NCBI RefSeq assembly: GCF_018617485.1
Contig: NZ_JACSKH010000001.1
Coordinates: forward strand, 558,001 to 622,000
Length of the DNA: 64,000 bases
Source of the DNA: Exiguobacterium sp. s124
Lineage (GTDB): Bacteria; Bacillota; Bacilli; Exiguobacteriales; Exiguobacteriaceae
Direction of reading: 5' to 3'
Shown here piece after piece: positions 25,203 through 34,791 of the stretch. Positions within the stretch are counted from its first letter, which is position 1, and each line of letters starts with the position of its first letter. Position numbers and translations under genes: made by a program. The notes under the pieces are model-generated. The model worked only from the letters and a program-made list of their open reading frames with translations, had not been told where the DNA came from and searched no databases.

Positions 25203-26705
25203 ATGGGTTCAACATTTATGGGATTAGAGACGGCGCGTCGCAGTTTGACGACACACCAGTGGGCGCTCCAGGCAACGGGGAACAACGTGGCGAACGCCTC
25301 AAACCCTGGCTATTCACGCCAACGTCTCACCCTCGGGATGACCGAACAACTCTCGGTCAACTTCGGTGGCACGAAAGCCGGACAATTCGGGACCGGAGTG
25401 CGTGGGGAAACGCTCGCTCGGATTCGCGATCTCATGATCGACCAACAGTATCGCGACGAATCGGTGAAGAACGCGTTCTATGCGACGAAAGAGGCGGCGT
25501 TCGGTCGGATGGAGGACATCATCAACGAACCGTCTGAGAACGGTCTCGCCAAATCGCTCGACTTGTTCTGGGCATCGCTCCAAGACTTGTCGGTCAACCC
25601 GGACGATACAGGTGCACGAAGCGTCGTTCGCCAGCGGGCAATGACGCTCGCCGAGACGTTCAACTACATGTCTTCGTCGCTGACGAAAGTGCAAGATGAT
25701 TTGAAAGCAGAAGCGGGCGTCGTGTCGAAAAAGATCAATGACCTGTTGACGAAAATCAATAACGTGAACCGCCAAATCGGAGATGCGGAACCACTCGGAG
25801 TCTTGCCGAATGAACTATATGACGAACGCGACCGTTATATGGACGAACTCTCACAATATATCGAGTTCGAGCGCGTGCCAGTCGATTATGTAAATGGTGA
25901 GACGCGCGGGAATTCGCAACGTGTCGCCGAAGGACGCGTTGATATTCGAGTCGTCGTCGGTGGGAAAGAGGTGAAGCTCGTGGATGGTCTCACGGGTGGA
26001 GTCGGTAAAATGGATGATATGACGATGACGAACGCGGCTGGTGGAACGTCGAAGCTTACATTTAATGATTTGCCGAATGGAAAGCTGAAAGCACTTGTGG
26101 ATATGTACGGCTCGTCTACAGGGGCTGAGGCACATGACGGTGCCTTCACAAAAATGCTCAAAGACTTGGATGTGATGGCACAAGAATTCTCAACCGAATT
26201 CAACGCGTTGCACAACACCTTCTATGATGGGAATGTAAATGATAACCCCCGAAAAAAAGGGGCTGACTTTTTTGTGGTCGGTGATGCAAAAACGTTGAAA
26301 GTCAATTCAGTCATCATAGACAACTTAAACTTAATTGCCATCTCGAAAGATCAAAACATAGGTGACGGTAGCGGTGCACTCGAATTAGCCAACTTAAAAA
26401 ATAAGCTCCTCACGTTTACAGATGGTTCGTCCACCGCTACAACTTCAATCGGTCGTTACTATCAAAATGTCATCGGAAACATGGCCGTCGAGGCGAGTCA
26501 AAATGCGAATTTGGCGAAAAGTACATTTGCCCTCATGAGCAGTTCTGACCAACGACGCCAATCGGTCAGCGCGGTGTCACTTGATGAAGAAATGACGATG
26601 ATGATTCAATATCAGCACGCTTATAACGCAGCGGCACGAAACATCACAACGGTTGATGAAATGTTAGACAAAATCATTAACGGCATGGGTGTCGTAGGGA
26701 GGTAA
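25203..26705 (+). CDS. flgK: Hook-filament junction protein FlgK (HAP1)
   Basis: 500 residues. The N-terminal rod/hook signature (ARRSLTTHQWALQATGNNVA followed by NASNPGYSRQR) and C-terminal MMIQYQHAYNAAARNITTVDEML mark the D0 helices. The middle is variable and more AT-rich from about 26220 to 26460, as surface-exposed domains often are. GGAGG precedes the ATG. Followed by flgL. Confidence 0.95.
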   Translation: MGSTFMGLETARRSLTTHQWALQATGNNVANASNPGYSRQRLTLGMTEQLSVNFGGTKAGQFGTGVRGETLARIRDLMIDQQYRDESVKNAFYATKEAAFGRMEDIINEPSENGLAKSLDLFWASLQDLSVNPDDTGARSVVRQRAMTLAETFNYMSSSLTKVQDDLKAEAGVVSKKINDLLTKINNVNRQIGDAEPLGVLPNELYDERDRYMDELSQYIEFERVPVDYVNGETRGNSQRVAEGRVDIRVVVGGKEVKLVDGLTGGVGKMDDMTMTNAAGGTSKLTFNDLPNGKLKALVDMYGSSTGAEAHDGAFTKMLKDLDVMAQEFSTEFNALHNTFYDGNVNDNPRKKGADFFVVGDAKTLKVNSVIIDNLNLIAISKDQNIGDGSGALELANLKNKLLTFTDGSSTATTSIGRYYQNVIGNMAVEASQNANLAKSTFALMSSSDQRRQSVSAVSLDEEMTMMIQYQHAYNAAARNITTVDEMLDKIINGMGVVGR

Positions 26706-26711
26706 TGACTG

Positions 26712-27662
26712 ATGCGTGTCACACAGACGATGCTCACACAGACGAACTTAAAACATTTATCGAGCAGCTATAACACGCTTGCTCGCGTTCAGGAACAACT
26801 GATTAGCGGAAAACGAATCCAAAAAGCATCAGAGGACCCGGTCGTTGCGATGCAAGGTATTCGTTATCGAACCGAGGTGCGTGAAGTCGATCAATTCCGT
26901 CGCAACGTCAGCGAGGCGACGAGCTGGATGGATATGACGGACTCGACATTGAACGAGGTCACAGAAGCTGTCAAACGAATTCGCGAATTGACGACGCAAG
27001 CTGCGAACGATACGTATGAATCATCACAACGCGCAATCATCAAGAGCGAGGTTGACCAGTTGATCGAGCACATCGGTTCACTCGCGAACTCGAAATCTGG
27101 CGAAAAATATATCTACAATGGTACGAAAACGGATAAACCTTTGATTGATATGGACAAGTTGAAAGGTTACTTAGAAAATGATCCAGCTAATCCGGTTGCG
27201 ATTGATGACATTTTCCAATCTGGAAATGTTCCGGGTGACCCAAATCCATCAGGACAGATTCAGTTCGAGGTGTCTAAAGGGATTACGATGCAAGTGAACA
27301 TGCAACCGGAAACCGTCTTTGGGAAGGAACTCTTCGAAGGGTTGAAACAATTAAGTGGCTTGCTTGCGAGTACAACTACAGGTGGCTCTGACTTGTCAGC
27401 TCATCTTGAGACACTAGATACAATTGGTCAGAACTTGATTACGGAACGCTCCGAACTCGGTGCTCGTGCGAACCGCCTTGAACTTGTCGATAACCGACTA
27501 CAAGATCACGAAATCATTGCGAAGACAATCATGTCCGATAACGAAGACATCGACGTTGAGAAAGTCATTATGGAATTGAAGTCACATGAGACAGTACACC
27601 GGGCGGCACTCTCAGCCGGCGCCCGTATCATCCAGCCGACACTTCTTGACTTCCTTCGGTAA
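26712..27662 (+). CDS. flgL: Hook-filament junction protein FlgL (HAP3)
   Basis: 316 residues with flagellin-like N-terminus (RVTQTMLTQTNLKHLSSSYN, ISGKRIQKASEDPVVA) and C-terminal helix. It forms the second junction ring between hook and filament. The start lies 6 nt after the flgK stop. Confidence 0.95.
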   Translation: MRVTQTMLTQTNLKHLSSSYNTLARVQEQLISGKRIQKASEDPVVAMQGIRYRTEVREVDQFRRNVSEATSWMDMTDSTLNEVTEAVKRIRELTTQAANDTYESSQRAIIKSEVDQLIEHIGSLANSKSGEKYIYNGTKTDKPLIDMDKLKGYLENDPANPVAIDDIFQSGNVPGDPNPSGQIQFEVSKGITMQVNMQPETVFGKELFEGLKQLSGLLASTTTGGSDLSAHLETLDTIGQNLITERSELGARANRLELVDNRLQDHEIIAKTIMSDNEDIDVEKVIMELKSHETVHRAALSAGARIIQPTLLDFLR

Positions 27663-27668
27663 TCGATT

Positions 27669-28244
27669 ATGAATCTCGCGAGACTTGAGATGCGGCAGAC
27701 GTATGCCGCAATCCAGATGACGTCGAACCGACCGGTGCTTGAGATGCGTCAAGGTCGGGCGGACATGTCGATTCAACAAGGAAAAGCTGAGATGATGCAA
27801 CAGACGACGCCCGGGGAACTACAGGTTGATTCCTCTGTGGCGAGAAGTGAGAGCAACCTAAAGGGCGCACTCGAGCTTGGACGATCTTTCGGACAGATGG
27901 GTGAACAAGGCGCCCGTGAGGCGATGGCAAACATCGCACGGGACGGGGACCGTATGATGCGCATCGAGAACGGCAACCCGATTCCCTCGATAGCGGCAGA
28001 GAAAGTGAACGACCCTTATCCCATCGTCGAGATGGGCTATATGCCGAAATCGATTGATCGTGTCAAGTTGACGTACACGCCGGCAGATGTGAAAATCGAA
28101 TGGAATATCACACCACCCCAAATTGATGTATCGCTCACTCCGGCAGACATTTCGTTCACGCCATGGACGACGGACATTTCACTCCGTCAACAGGCATCGC
28201 TCGAGATGTGGCCGGTCGGTGGGATGTATGATGAAACGCGTTGA
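27669..28244 (+). CDS. yviE: DUF6470 family protein YviE
   Basis: 191 residues, methionine- and glutamine-rich, with paired motifs such as LTYTPADVKIEWNITPP and LTPADISFTP. Position between flgL and fliW matches B. subtilis yviE. Function unknown. Confidence 0.8.
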   Translation: MNLARLEMRQTYAAIQMTSNRPVLEMRQGRADMSIQQGKAEMMQQTTPGELQVDSSVARSESNLKGALELGRSFGQMGEQGAREAMANIARDGDRMMRIENGNPIPSIAAEKVNDPYPIVEMGYMPKSIDRVKLTYTPADVKIEWNITPPQIDVSLTPADISFTPWTTDISLRQQASLEMWPVGGMYDETR

Positions 28245-28259
28245 AAGTGAGGACAATCC

Positions 28260-28697
28260 ATGTTCATTGAAACAGACTACTTTGGAAAGATTGAAATAAA
28301 TGAAGCCGAGACAATCACGTTCGTCAGCGAGATTCCAGGGTTCCCGGATTCGAAGACGTTCGTCTTGATCCCTTATGGGGAAGAGTTGCCGTTCTGGTCG
28401 CTCCAGTCGATTGAGGAACAGGCATGTGCATTTGTCGTGACCAATCCATTTTGGCACAAGTCGGACTATGCGTTCGAATTGTCGGACGGTGCGAAAGATC
28501 AACTTGGAATCGAGGAGGCGGAACATGTATCGGTTTACTCCATTGTCACGCTCCGCGAACCGTTTGAATCATCAACGCTTAATTTAAAAGCACCGATTGT
28601 CATCGAGACAAAGGAACGACGAGGGAAACAGGTAATTTTAGATGATGTTTATCCGGCACGTTATCCTCTTGGCGGAACGAAAGCGGAGGTGCGCTGA
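28260..28697 (+). CDS. fliW: Flagellar assembly factor FliW
   Basis: 145 residues ([56 protein letters not shown]). FliW binds either CsrA or flagellin, relieving CsrA repression of flagellin mRNA once flagellin leaves the cell. The stop codon shares one base with the csrA start. Confidence 0.94.
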   Translation: MFIETDYFGKIEINEAETITFVSEIPGFPDSKTFVLIPYGEELPFWSLQSIEEQACAFVVTNPFWHKSDYAFELSDGAKDQLGIEEAEHVSVYSIVTLREPFESSTLNLKAPIVIETKERRGKQVILDDVYPARYPLGGTKAEVR

Positions 28698-28924
28698 TGC
28701 TCGTATTGAAACGAAAACAAGGTGAGGCGATTCATATCGGAGATGACGTGACGCTCACCGTGCTTGCCATCGAAGGTGACCAAGTGAAGCTTGGCATCGA
28801 TGCCCCACGCCATATCGACATTCATCGTCATGAAGTATACATTCAAATGCAGGAAGAGAATGAGTCGGCACGAGACAGTGCCAACTTGATGAAACAGATG
28901 ATTCAAAAGAAGTCGGAAGCGTGA
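28697..28924 (+). CDS. csrA: Translational regulator CsrA
   Basis: 75 residues: [41 protein letters not shown]. It binds GGA motifs in mRNA leaders and blocks ribosome access. Likely targets here are the two tandem flagellin leaders at 40.6 and 42.1 kb. Its C-terminal extension (residues ~55–75) is of the Bacillus kind. Confidence 0.95.
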   Translation: MLVLKRKQGEAIHIGDDVTLTVLAIEGDQVKLGIDAPRHIDIHRHEVYIQMQEENESARDSANLMKQMIQKKSEA

Positions 28925-29016
28925 GCTTTCGACTTTTTTCATAAATGTGGAACCCAAGGGTGACATAGCTCACTAATTTGGGATAGGATGGAAACGGAAA
29001 GGGAGGAGGGGAATCG

Positions 29017-30072
29017 TTGGGAACCGTCATCAATAGTTTTGTGATCAACATCAGTCTCATTTTTTTATTCATGTCGCTCACGTTTTATGTGATGCGGACG
29101 GTCTTGCCGATTCAGCCGACTTCTCCGCGCTTTGTACGCTTTTGGTTCGGTGTGTCAAATGGACTGACAGCCATTCTATTGACGATCAATGCAATCGAGC
29201 TTGGTGATGCGTTGATTGATCTTCGTCTCATCCCCATCGCCTTGTCGGCAACTTATGCCGGACCATTTGGGGCAATTGTCACCCTTGGACTCATCTTTAT
29301 TGGACGCATGACCTTACATGGAATGAGTGCTCCTTTCATTGATGCCATCCTCATGTTTATTGTGTTCTACTTGTTTTCGCTCCTCCTCTCACGTATTTCG
29401 ATGCATCGAGCACGAGGATATGCCATCTATATCGGGTTTGGCGCACTGCTCGTCTTAATCCGTGTGACTGGAAACGTGGATGCTCGCGTATTTATGAATG
29501 TTTTCGTTCCGTATTTTCTCATGTTATCACTTGGAGCGTGGCTCTGTTATTGGGCCGCAAAGAAGCTAGAGACACATTTATGGATGTTTCTCCTTCACAC
29601 CCACCGGGCGACCATCGATGAACTGACAGGGCTTCCGAACCGATACCGAACGCTCGAACAGATGAACGATTTAGAGATGTCTGGTAAGCCATGGACGTTA
29701 CTTGTCATTGATGTCGATCATTTCAAACAGTTGAATGATACATATGGACATTTAGTTGGAGACGCGGCACTCCGTCATATTGGACAGACGTTGGAACGCA
29801 TATCGCCTCCGGAAGGGTTCGTTGGGCGTTACGGAGGGGAAGAATTCTTGCTTGTTCTAGAAGGCAGTACGGGCGTAGAGGAAGTGGCAGAGAAAATCGT
29901 TGAAACCGTGCGACTTACTACGTTCGAATGCCAAGGTGAGGTAATCCCGATGACCGTCTCCATCGGAGCTGCGATAGCAGAGCTAGAACCGAGTATGGCC
30001 GTGTTCGAACGGGCGGACGAAGCTTTGTATGCAGCAAAACGAAATGGACGAGATCAAGTCCGATTCGCATAA
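29017..30072 (+). CDS. Membrane-bound diguanylate cyclase (5TM + GGDEF)
   Basis: 351 residues. Five or six hydrophobic segments (to about residue 185) of the 5TMR-LYT sensor type are followed by a GGDEF domain (LTGLPNRYRTLEQMN, LVIDVDHFKQLNDTYGH, RYGGEEFLLVLE). The active motif GGEEF is intact. The RxxD inhibitory site expected just before it is replaced by EGFV, so product inhibition is probably absent. The start is TTG at 29017 behind GGAGGAGGGG. It should make cyclic di-GMP and so may influence motility. Confidence 0.88.
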   Translation: MGTVINSFVINISLIFLFMSLTFYVMRTVLPIQPTSPRFVRFWFGVSNGLTAILLTINAIELGDALIDLRLIPIALSATYAGPFGAIVTLGLIFIGRMTLHGMSAPFIDAILMFIVFYLFSLLLSRISMHRARGYAIYIGFGALLVLIRVTGNVDARVFMNVFVPYFLMLSLGAWLCYWAAKKLETHLWMFLLHTHRATIDELTGLPNRYRTLEQMNDLEMSGKPWTLLVIDVDHFKQLNDTYGHLVGDAALRHIGQTLERISPPEGFVGRYGGEEFLLVLEGSTGVEEVAEKIVETVRLTTFECQGEVIPMTVSIGAAIAELEPSMAVFERADEALYAAKRNGRDQVRFA

Positions 30073-30077
30073 AAAAC

Positions 30078-30119
30078 CCCCTATAACCGTTGGCGATGTC
30101 TGTCCAGCGGTTATAGGGG
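30078..30119. terminator. Strong bidirectional terminator
   Basis: CCCCTATAACCG and CGGTTATAGGGG make a 12-bp stem between convergent genes; A-run on the left serves the minus-strand gene. Confidence 0.8.
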
Positions 30120-30128
30120 ATTTCACGT

Positions 30129-31043
30129 TTAGTGGATGTTTTTCTTTTTGAATTGTCCGCCCCTGACGTCGTGAATATTGCCGATGGCGAGGAACGCCTT
30201 CTCGTCATAATCGTCGAGAATATCTTTCAACTTCGTCTCTTCAAGTCGACTGATGACCGTGAAGACAACTTTCTTCCCATCTCCGGTGTAGGCACCTTCA
30301 CCATGTAGGTACGTCACGCCCCGACCGAGTCGGTCCATGATGGCTTGTCCGATATCGTCTGGTGCGGACGTGATGATCCACGCCGCCTTCGATTGGTCAA
30401 TCCCCTCTAAGACGACATCAATCGTCTTGAACGCAATGAAGTACGTGAGGAGGGAATACATCGCCCGGTCCCAACTAAAGACGAAACCGGCTGTCCCGAG
30501 AATGAAGATATTGAAGAACATGACGATCTCGCCGACGGAAAATGGTAAGCGGTTCGTGAAAGCGACAGCAAGAATTTCGGTTCCGTCGAGTGACCCCCCG
30601 GCCCGAATGACGAGTCCGATGCCGGCGCCAAGTAAGAAACCGCCGAAGACGGTCGACAGAAGGAGGTCGTCCGTGAACGGTTTGATGTTGTGAAGAACGA
30701 TTGTAAAGCCTGACATGAGCAGAATCGCTGTCAACGTGACGACAGCGAACGTCTTTCCGATTTGTCGATATCCGAAATAGATGAACGGCAAATTGAACAA
30801 GACGAGCCAGATGGCGAGTTTCGTCTCTGTCAAATATGACACGATAATCGAGACGCCGACGATTCCGCCGTCAATGATTTGGTTTGGAACGAGGAACGCC
30901 TCCAAGCCGACTGCGAAGACAAGTGATCCGAGAAGCAAGAGGACGACTTTCGCAAACAGTTCGGACGCCTTGATCGGATTATGTTCGCGCCTTAAGCGTT
31001 GCACTTCCTCCGGTGTCGGGGAAGGCATGGGTGTACGCTGCAT
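30129..31043 (-). CDS. YitT family membrane protein (copy 1)
   Basis: 304 residues. Five or so membrane helices with VPNQIIDGGIVGVSIIVSYL and RAGGSLDGTEILAVAFTNRL, then a C-terminal soluble DUF2179 domain (ITSAPDDIGQAIMDRLGRGV, DEKAFLAIGNIHDVRGG). The family's transport role is not established. The ATG follows AAAGGGGG at 8 nt. Divergent from a second copy 180 bp away. Confidence 0.85.
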   Translation of the reverse strand: MQRTPMPSPTPEEVQRLRREHNPIKASELFAKVVLLLLGSLVFAVGLEAFLVPNQIIDGGIVGVSIIVSYLTETKLAIWLVLFNLPFIYFGYRQIGKTFAVVTLTAILLMSGFTIVLHNIKPFTDDLLLSTVFGGFLLGAGIGLVIRAGGSLDGTEILAVAFTNRLPFSVGEIVMFFNIFILGTAGFVFSWDRAMYSLLTYFIAFKTIDVVLEGIDQSKAAWIITSAPDDIGQAIMDRLGRGVTYLHGEGAYTGDGKKVVFTVISRLEETKLKDILDDYDEKAFLAIGNIHDVRGGQFKKKNIH

Positions 31044-31222
31044 ACATGGTGCCCCCTTTCCATTTTCTTAATTATAACAAATGATGCGAACCCAAAATCA
31101 TTTAGGACAGAGAATCTGACATGAATATTCAGAATAGAATGATGATTCTCCATAAATTATTTCGCTATTGTTTTATGTTAGGCTAAGAAAGTTGTTGAAC
31201 AATGGATGGAGGTTTATACAGG

Positions 31223-32083
31223 ATGAAACGAGAAAACAAAACGGGGTTGATGGCGTTTCAAATGGTCATGAACATCATCGGGGGACTCATCGCGGCGTAT
31301 GGACTGGAGTCCGTCCTCATTCCGAATCACGTATCGGACGGAGGCGTCACGGGCATCAGTATTGTCGGATCGCAGCTGACAGAGTTGCCGCTTGGTATTT
31401 TCATCGGAGTGTTAAATATTCCGTTTGTTTATCTTGGCTATAAACAAATCGGGAAGAGCTTTGCCATTCTTTCGGTAACCGGGATTTCATCCTTGTCTGT
31501 CGGTACGGTGATCATGCACCATGTTCCGACCATCATCGAGGGGGATGCGCTCCTCATCACCGTGGTCGGAGGGATCATCCTCGGGTTCGGGATGGGGATT
31601 TCTCTTCGCAACGGGGGAGCGCTTGACGGCATCGACATGTTGGCCGTCCTGTTATCACGGAAACTGCCTTTCGGTACCAGTGATTTGATTCTGTTTTTGA
31701 ATACATTCGTCTTTATTGTCGTCTCGACCGTATTTGGTCTTCAGGGAGCCGTATTGTCCGCAATCGCATACTTCATTGCCTCGAAAGTGATTCATATCGT
31801 CGAAGAGGGATTAAGCGGGGCGAAAACGTTCAAAATCATCACGAGTGAACCGCAGGAGATGGTTGAAACGATTCGAGACCGTCTTGGACGGAGCGCCACG
31901 TTGAATCAGATCCAAGGTGCGTATTCAAAAGAAAGCTATTACGAAATCACGTGTGTCATCAACCGGCTCGAAGAACGGAAAATCAAAGACATCATCGATG
32001 GGATCGACCCGAAAGCGTTCGTCGTCGTGTACGAAGTGACGGAAGTCAAAGGCGGGAATTTCCAAAAACGCGATATTCACTAA
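31223..32083 (+). CDS. YitT family membrane protein (copy 2)
   Basis: 286 residues with the same plan as copy 1: IPNHVSDGGVTGISIVGSQL, RNGGALDGIDMLAVLLSRKL, then DUF2179 (ITSEPQEMVETIRDRLGRSA). Both copies end in a related GGxFxKxxIH motif. The ATG at 31223 is chosen because GGAGG lies 10 nt upstream; an ATG at 31202 lacks a ribosome site. Confidence 0.85.
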   Translation: MKRENKTGLMAFQMVMNIIGGLIAAYGLESVLIPNHVSDGGVTGISIVGSQLTELPLGIFIGVLNIPFVYLGYKQIGKSFAILSVTGISSLSVGTVIMHHVPTIIEGDALLITVVGGIILGFGMGISLRNGGALDGIDMLAVLLSRKLPFGTSDLILFLNTFVFIVVSTVFGLQGAVLSAIAYFIASKVIHIVEEGLSGAKTFKIITSEPQEMVETIRDRLGRSATLNQIQGAYSKESYYEITCVINRLEERKIKDIIDGIDPKAFVVVYEVTEVKGGNFQKRDIH

Positions 32084-32113
32084 CGGATGGCCACGTGCTG
32101 TCCGTTTTTTGTG
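32083..32113 (+). terminator. Terminator after YitT copy 2
   Basis: AACGGATGGC and GCTGTCCGTT pair, followed by TTTTT. Confidence 0.6.
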
Positions 32114-32224
32114 TGACCGGGAAACGTGTGCCTCGAAAACATTCCGCATGTGCGAAGCGTCCATGCAGGAAAACGGACATGGGAAGTGGAATGAGACGAG
32201 GCAAGGGAAAGGGGAGGATGGAGC

Positions 32225-32512
32225 ATGTATGCACTGATCGGCAAGCTCGTCACGAAAGCGGGACAACGCGACCGGCTCGTGGCGATTTTATCGGAAGCGG
32301 CACGGGAGATGGAGGCGACGCCAGACTGTGAATCGTATCGGGTCCACGTGTCGCTCGACGAGGCGGACACGGTGTTCGTCTATGAAGTGTGGCGGAGTGA
32401 GGATGCGCATGCGGCGTCGTTGTCGCTTGCTGAAGTGAGGGCGTATATCGATCAGGCGAAGCCTATCCTTGAGCAGATGGAGCGGATCGCCACGCTCGAA
32501 CTGCGGACGTGA
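32225..32512 (+). CDS. ABM-domain putative quinol monooxygenase
   Basis: 95-residue dimeric ferredoxin-fold protein (YALIGKLVTKAGQRDRLVAI, CESYRVHVSLDEADTVFVYE, EVWRSEDAHAASL). Antibiotic-biosynthesis-monooxygenase (YgiN-like) families oxidise quinols or related compounds. Cofactor-free enzymes of this size are common and the substrate is unknown. Confidence 0.75.
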   Translation: MYALIGKLVTKAGQRDRLVAILSEAAREMEATPDCESYRVHVSLDEADTVFVYEVWRSEDAHAASLSLAEVRAYIDQAKPILEQMERIATLELRT

Positions 32513-32529
32513 CGGATTGAATGAAGAGA

Positions 32530-32560
32530 CGGATGACCACGCGTCATGCGTCTTTTTTGC
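32530..32560 (+). terminator. Terminator after the ABM gene
   Basis: GACGGATGAC and GTCATGCGTC pair with a central mismatch, followed by TTTTTT. Confidence 0.6.
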
Positions 32561-32614
32561 AGGAGAAATACTTCGGTAGCGAGAACAAGACAGGATTCGG
32601 AAAGGAGGGAACGT

Positions 32615-33550
32615 ATGCGTCCACTCATACTCGGTGTCTTCGCAGCCTTGTTTTTTGCGAGCACGTTCGTGTTGAATGAAGTGATGCAAGTCGGGGGAGG
32701 CAGCTTCGCCTACAGTGCCTCACTTCGCTTTTTATGGATGATCCCGTTGTTGATGATTGTCGTCGCCTTACGGGGCGGGCTTAAACGGGTCGTCACGGCA
32801 CTGACGGACAATCCGCGTCCGTGGTTCGTCTGGGGGACGGTCGGGTTCGGTTTCTTTTACATCCCAATCTGTCTCGCCGCCGAGGTCGCACCCCCGTGGC
32901 TCATCGCGGGCACATGGCAAGTGACGATCGTCGCCGGCGCGCTCTTGTCGCCACTTTTCAAGAAGGCGGACGGGTCACGCGAACAGATCCCGTGGCGTGG
33001 ACTACGATTCTCGAGCCTGATCTTGATTGGGGTCGTCTTGATGCAAGTCGAGTTCTTCGAATCGTTCGAGCCTCGTTTCCTCTGGCTCGGCATCGTCCCG
33101 GTCGTCATCGCGGCCTTCGCCTATCCGCTCGGTAACCGAAAGATGATGCAACATACGGACCTCGACGTGTTCGAACGCATTCTCGGGATGTGCCTCGGGT
33201 CGCTCCCGGTCTGGTTCTTATTGTTCGGGTACGGCTTGACGACGGGTCGCCCCTCATCGAGCCAGCTCGGGCAGACGTTCCTCGTCGCCCTGTTGTCAGG
33301 GATTGTCGCGACCGTCCTATTTTTCAAGGCGACGGATCTCGTCAAGCACGATATGGGAAAACTGGCGTCCGTCGAGGCGACGCAGGCGCTCGAGGTATTG
33401 TTCGCCCTCATCGGAGAGCTCCTCTTCCTCCATGCGGTCATGCCGTCACCGATCGCCTTGACCGGGATCACGCTCGTCATGGTTGGAGTCGTCTTCCATA
33501 GCCGCAGCCAATTCATCGAGCTTCCAACGGCGTTGCAAAAAGAGGCATAA
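32615..33550 (+). CDS. EmrE/DMT-superfamily efflux transporter
   Basis: 311 residues with about ten hydrophobic segments (ILGVFAALFFASTFVLNEVM, PPWLIAGTWQVTIVAGALLS, TATVLFFKATDLVKHDMGKL). It fits the 'multidrug resistance efflux transporter' branch of the drug/metabolite superfamily. AAGGAGG precedes the ATG at 32615. Substrate unknown. Confidence 0.78.
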   Translation: MRPLILGVFAALFFASTFVLNEVMQVGGGSFAYSASLRFLWMIPLLMIVVALRGGLKRVVTALTDNPRPWFVWGTVGFGFFYIPICLAAEVAPPWLIAGTWQVTIVAGALLSPLFKKADGSREQIPWRGLRFSSLILIGVVLMQVEFFESFEPRFLWLGIVPVVIAAFAYPLGNRKMMQHTDLDVFERILGMCLGSLPVWFLLFGYGLTTGRPSSSQLGQTFLVALLSGIVATVLFFKATDLVKHDMGKLASVEATQALEVLFALIGELLFLHAVMPSPIALTGITLVMVGVVFHSRSQFIELPTALQKEA

Positions 33551-33551
33551 A

Positions 33552-33583
33552 AAAATACCTCGCTCCTTCGAGCGAGGTATTGT
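33552..33583. terminator. Bidirectional terminator
   Basis: AATACCTCGCT and AGCGAGGTATT, 11-bp stem with CCTTCG loop. Confidence 0.8.
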
Positions 33584-34083
33584 CATGAACTTGTCGTCAA
33601 ACTGCCTTTGACTTTGTCATAGAAGTCATCCATCATACCAGTACGGCTACCGAGCTGGCAAATGAGTTCGAGCGTTTCTTTATAGAACTTTTTGACGAGT
33701 CCTTTGTTTTTAATCCCCTCCATCGACGCGAGCGTCTTGTCGAGGTTCTCTAAAATCTCTTTGATCTGAGCGTCCGAGTCCGGTTTGACGACCGTCATGT
33801 TCTCCGGGATGCTGACGACCTTCTCTTGACCTTGGTGGCGGAACGATGCGCCGAAGCCGAGGTTCTCGATGAAGAGGTGCGGCATGACCTTTTGACCGAA
33901 GAAGTGCTTGTGCCAATCTGTCGCTTTCATCGTGTCCATATCTTGCTTGAACGTAGAAGCCGTCGAGACGTATTGTTTAAACAAATCCGTCATGAACTTC
34001 TCGATGACCGGGATTTGAAGGGCGAAGACGTTTTTTAGGAGCGCGTCGAGCTGTGCGCGCGACAAAGTAGTTTCGTTAGACAT
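33583..34083 (-). CDS. Helical protein of unknown function
   Basis: 166 residues, no membrane segment or signal. Amphipathic helices dominate (LLKNVFALQIPVIEKFMTDL, IKEILENLDKTLASMEGIKN). GAGGA precedes the ATG. I do not recognise the family. The helix pattern resembles granule-associated or coiled-coil proteins, but that is only a compositional impression. Confidence 0.55.
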   Translation of the reverse strand: MSNETTLSRAQLDALLKNVFALQIPVIEKFMTDLFKQYVSTASTFKQDMDTMKATDWHKHFFGQKVMPHLFIENLGFGASFRHQGQEKVVSIPENMTVVKPDSDAQIKEILENLDKTLASMEGIKNKGLVKKFYKETLELICQLGSRTGMMDDFYDKVKGSLTTSS

Positions 34084-34239
34084 GTCAGTTCCTCTTTTCT
34101 CTAGTACGTTACTACCATCGTATGGGATTGGCGGACGGTCGTCAATGTAAGGGAAAACATTTTTTCAGAATATTTGATGAAAAGTCATCAACTTGTGGGA
34201 TAATCAAGTGAAGACATCAACAACTAGGGAGTGGTTCTT

Positions 34240-34725
34240 GTGAACAAATCGATGAAATGGGCGCTCGCGCTCGGTGTGACAGGTGCATTGGTGGCAACGG
34301 TCGGTGTCGTGTCGTCCCGGGGACGGACAGAGGATACGACGCAGACGATCCGTGACCGAGAGCTCGGTTATGAGATCATCTTGCCTTCAAAGATCGTTGC
34401 GGCGATCGAGCGCGGTGACGTCTATATCGAGAAGGCACAGGACGTCGTCGACATCGGGGACACGAAGAGCTACAGCACGTTCGATTTGTACTATAACGTC
34501 GAGGACGGAGACGACCAGCTCTTGTTCCACTTGGACTTGGTCGACCGTGAATTGACGGAAGAGGCGTTCGCGACAGAGGTCGGTTACGGCAACTATCTCG
34601 GTACGAACGACAAGACGTTCTTCTGGGTCGAACCGACAGAGGCCGTCCCGGGTGCCGAGGCGCATACGGATGAGATCGCTGAATTGATCGAGACGCTCCC
34701 TGAGTTAGAGTTCCGGACGTTATAA
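34240..34725 (+). CDS. Exported or membrane-anchored protein, unknown
   Basis: 161 residues. Positive start and one hydrophobic helix (about 6–26, MKWALALGVTGALVATVGVV) suggest an uncleaved anchor or signal peptide; no lipobox cysteine. The rest is an acidic extracellular domain (GYEIILPSKIVAAIERGDVY). Start GTG at 34240 behind AGGGAG. No family recognised. Confidence 0.55.
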   Translation: MNKSMKWALALGVTGALVATVGVVSSRGRTEDTTQTIRDRELGYEIILPSKIVAAIERGDVYIEKAQDVVDIGDTKSYSTFDLYYNVEDGDDQLLFHLDLVDRELTEEAFATEVGYGNYLGTNDKTFFWVEPTEAVPGAEAHTDEIAELIETLPELEFRTL

Positions 34726-34734
34726 TCTCGTAAG

Positions 34735-34761
34735 TGGGCTCGCTACGGCGGGCTTTTTCCT
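34735..34761 (+). terminator. Probable terminator
   Basis: GCTCGC and GCGGGC pair (one G·T) followed by TTTTTCC. Confidence 0.5.
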
Positions 34762-34791
34762 TTGTGCTACAATACAGATGAGGTGATGTAC

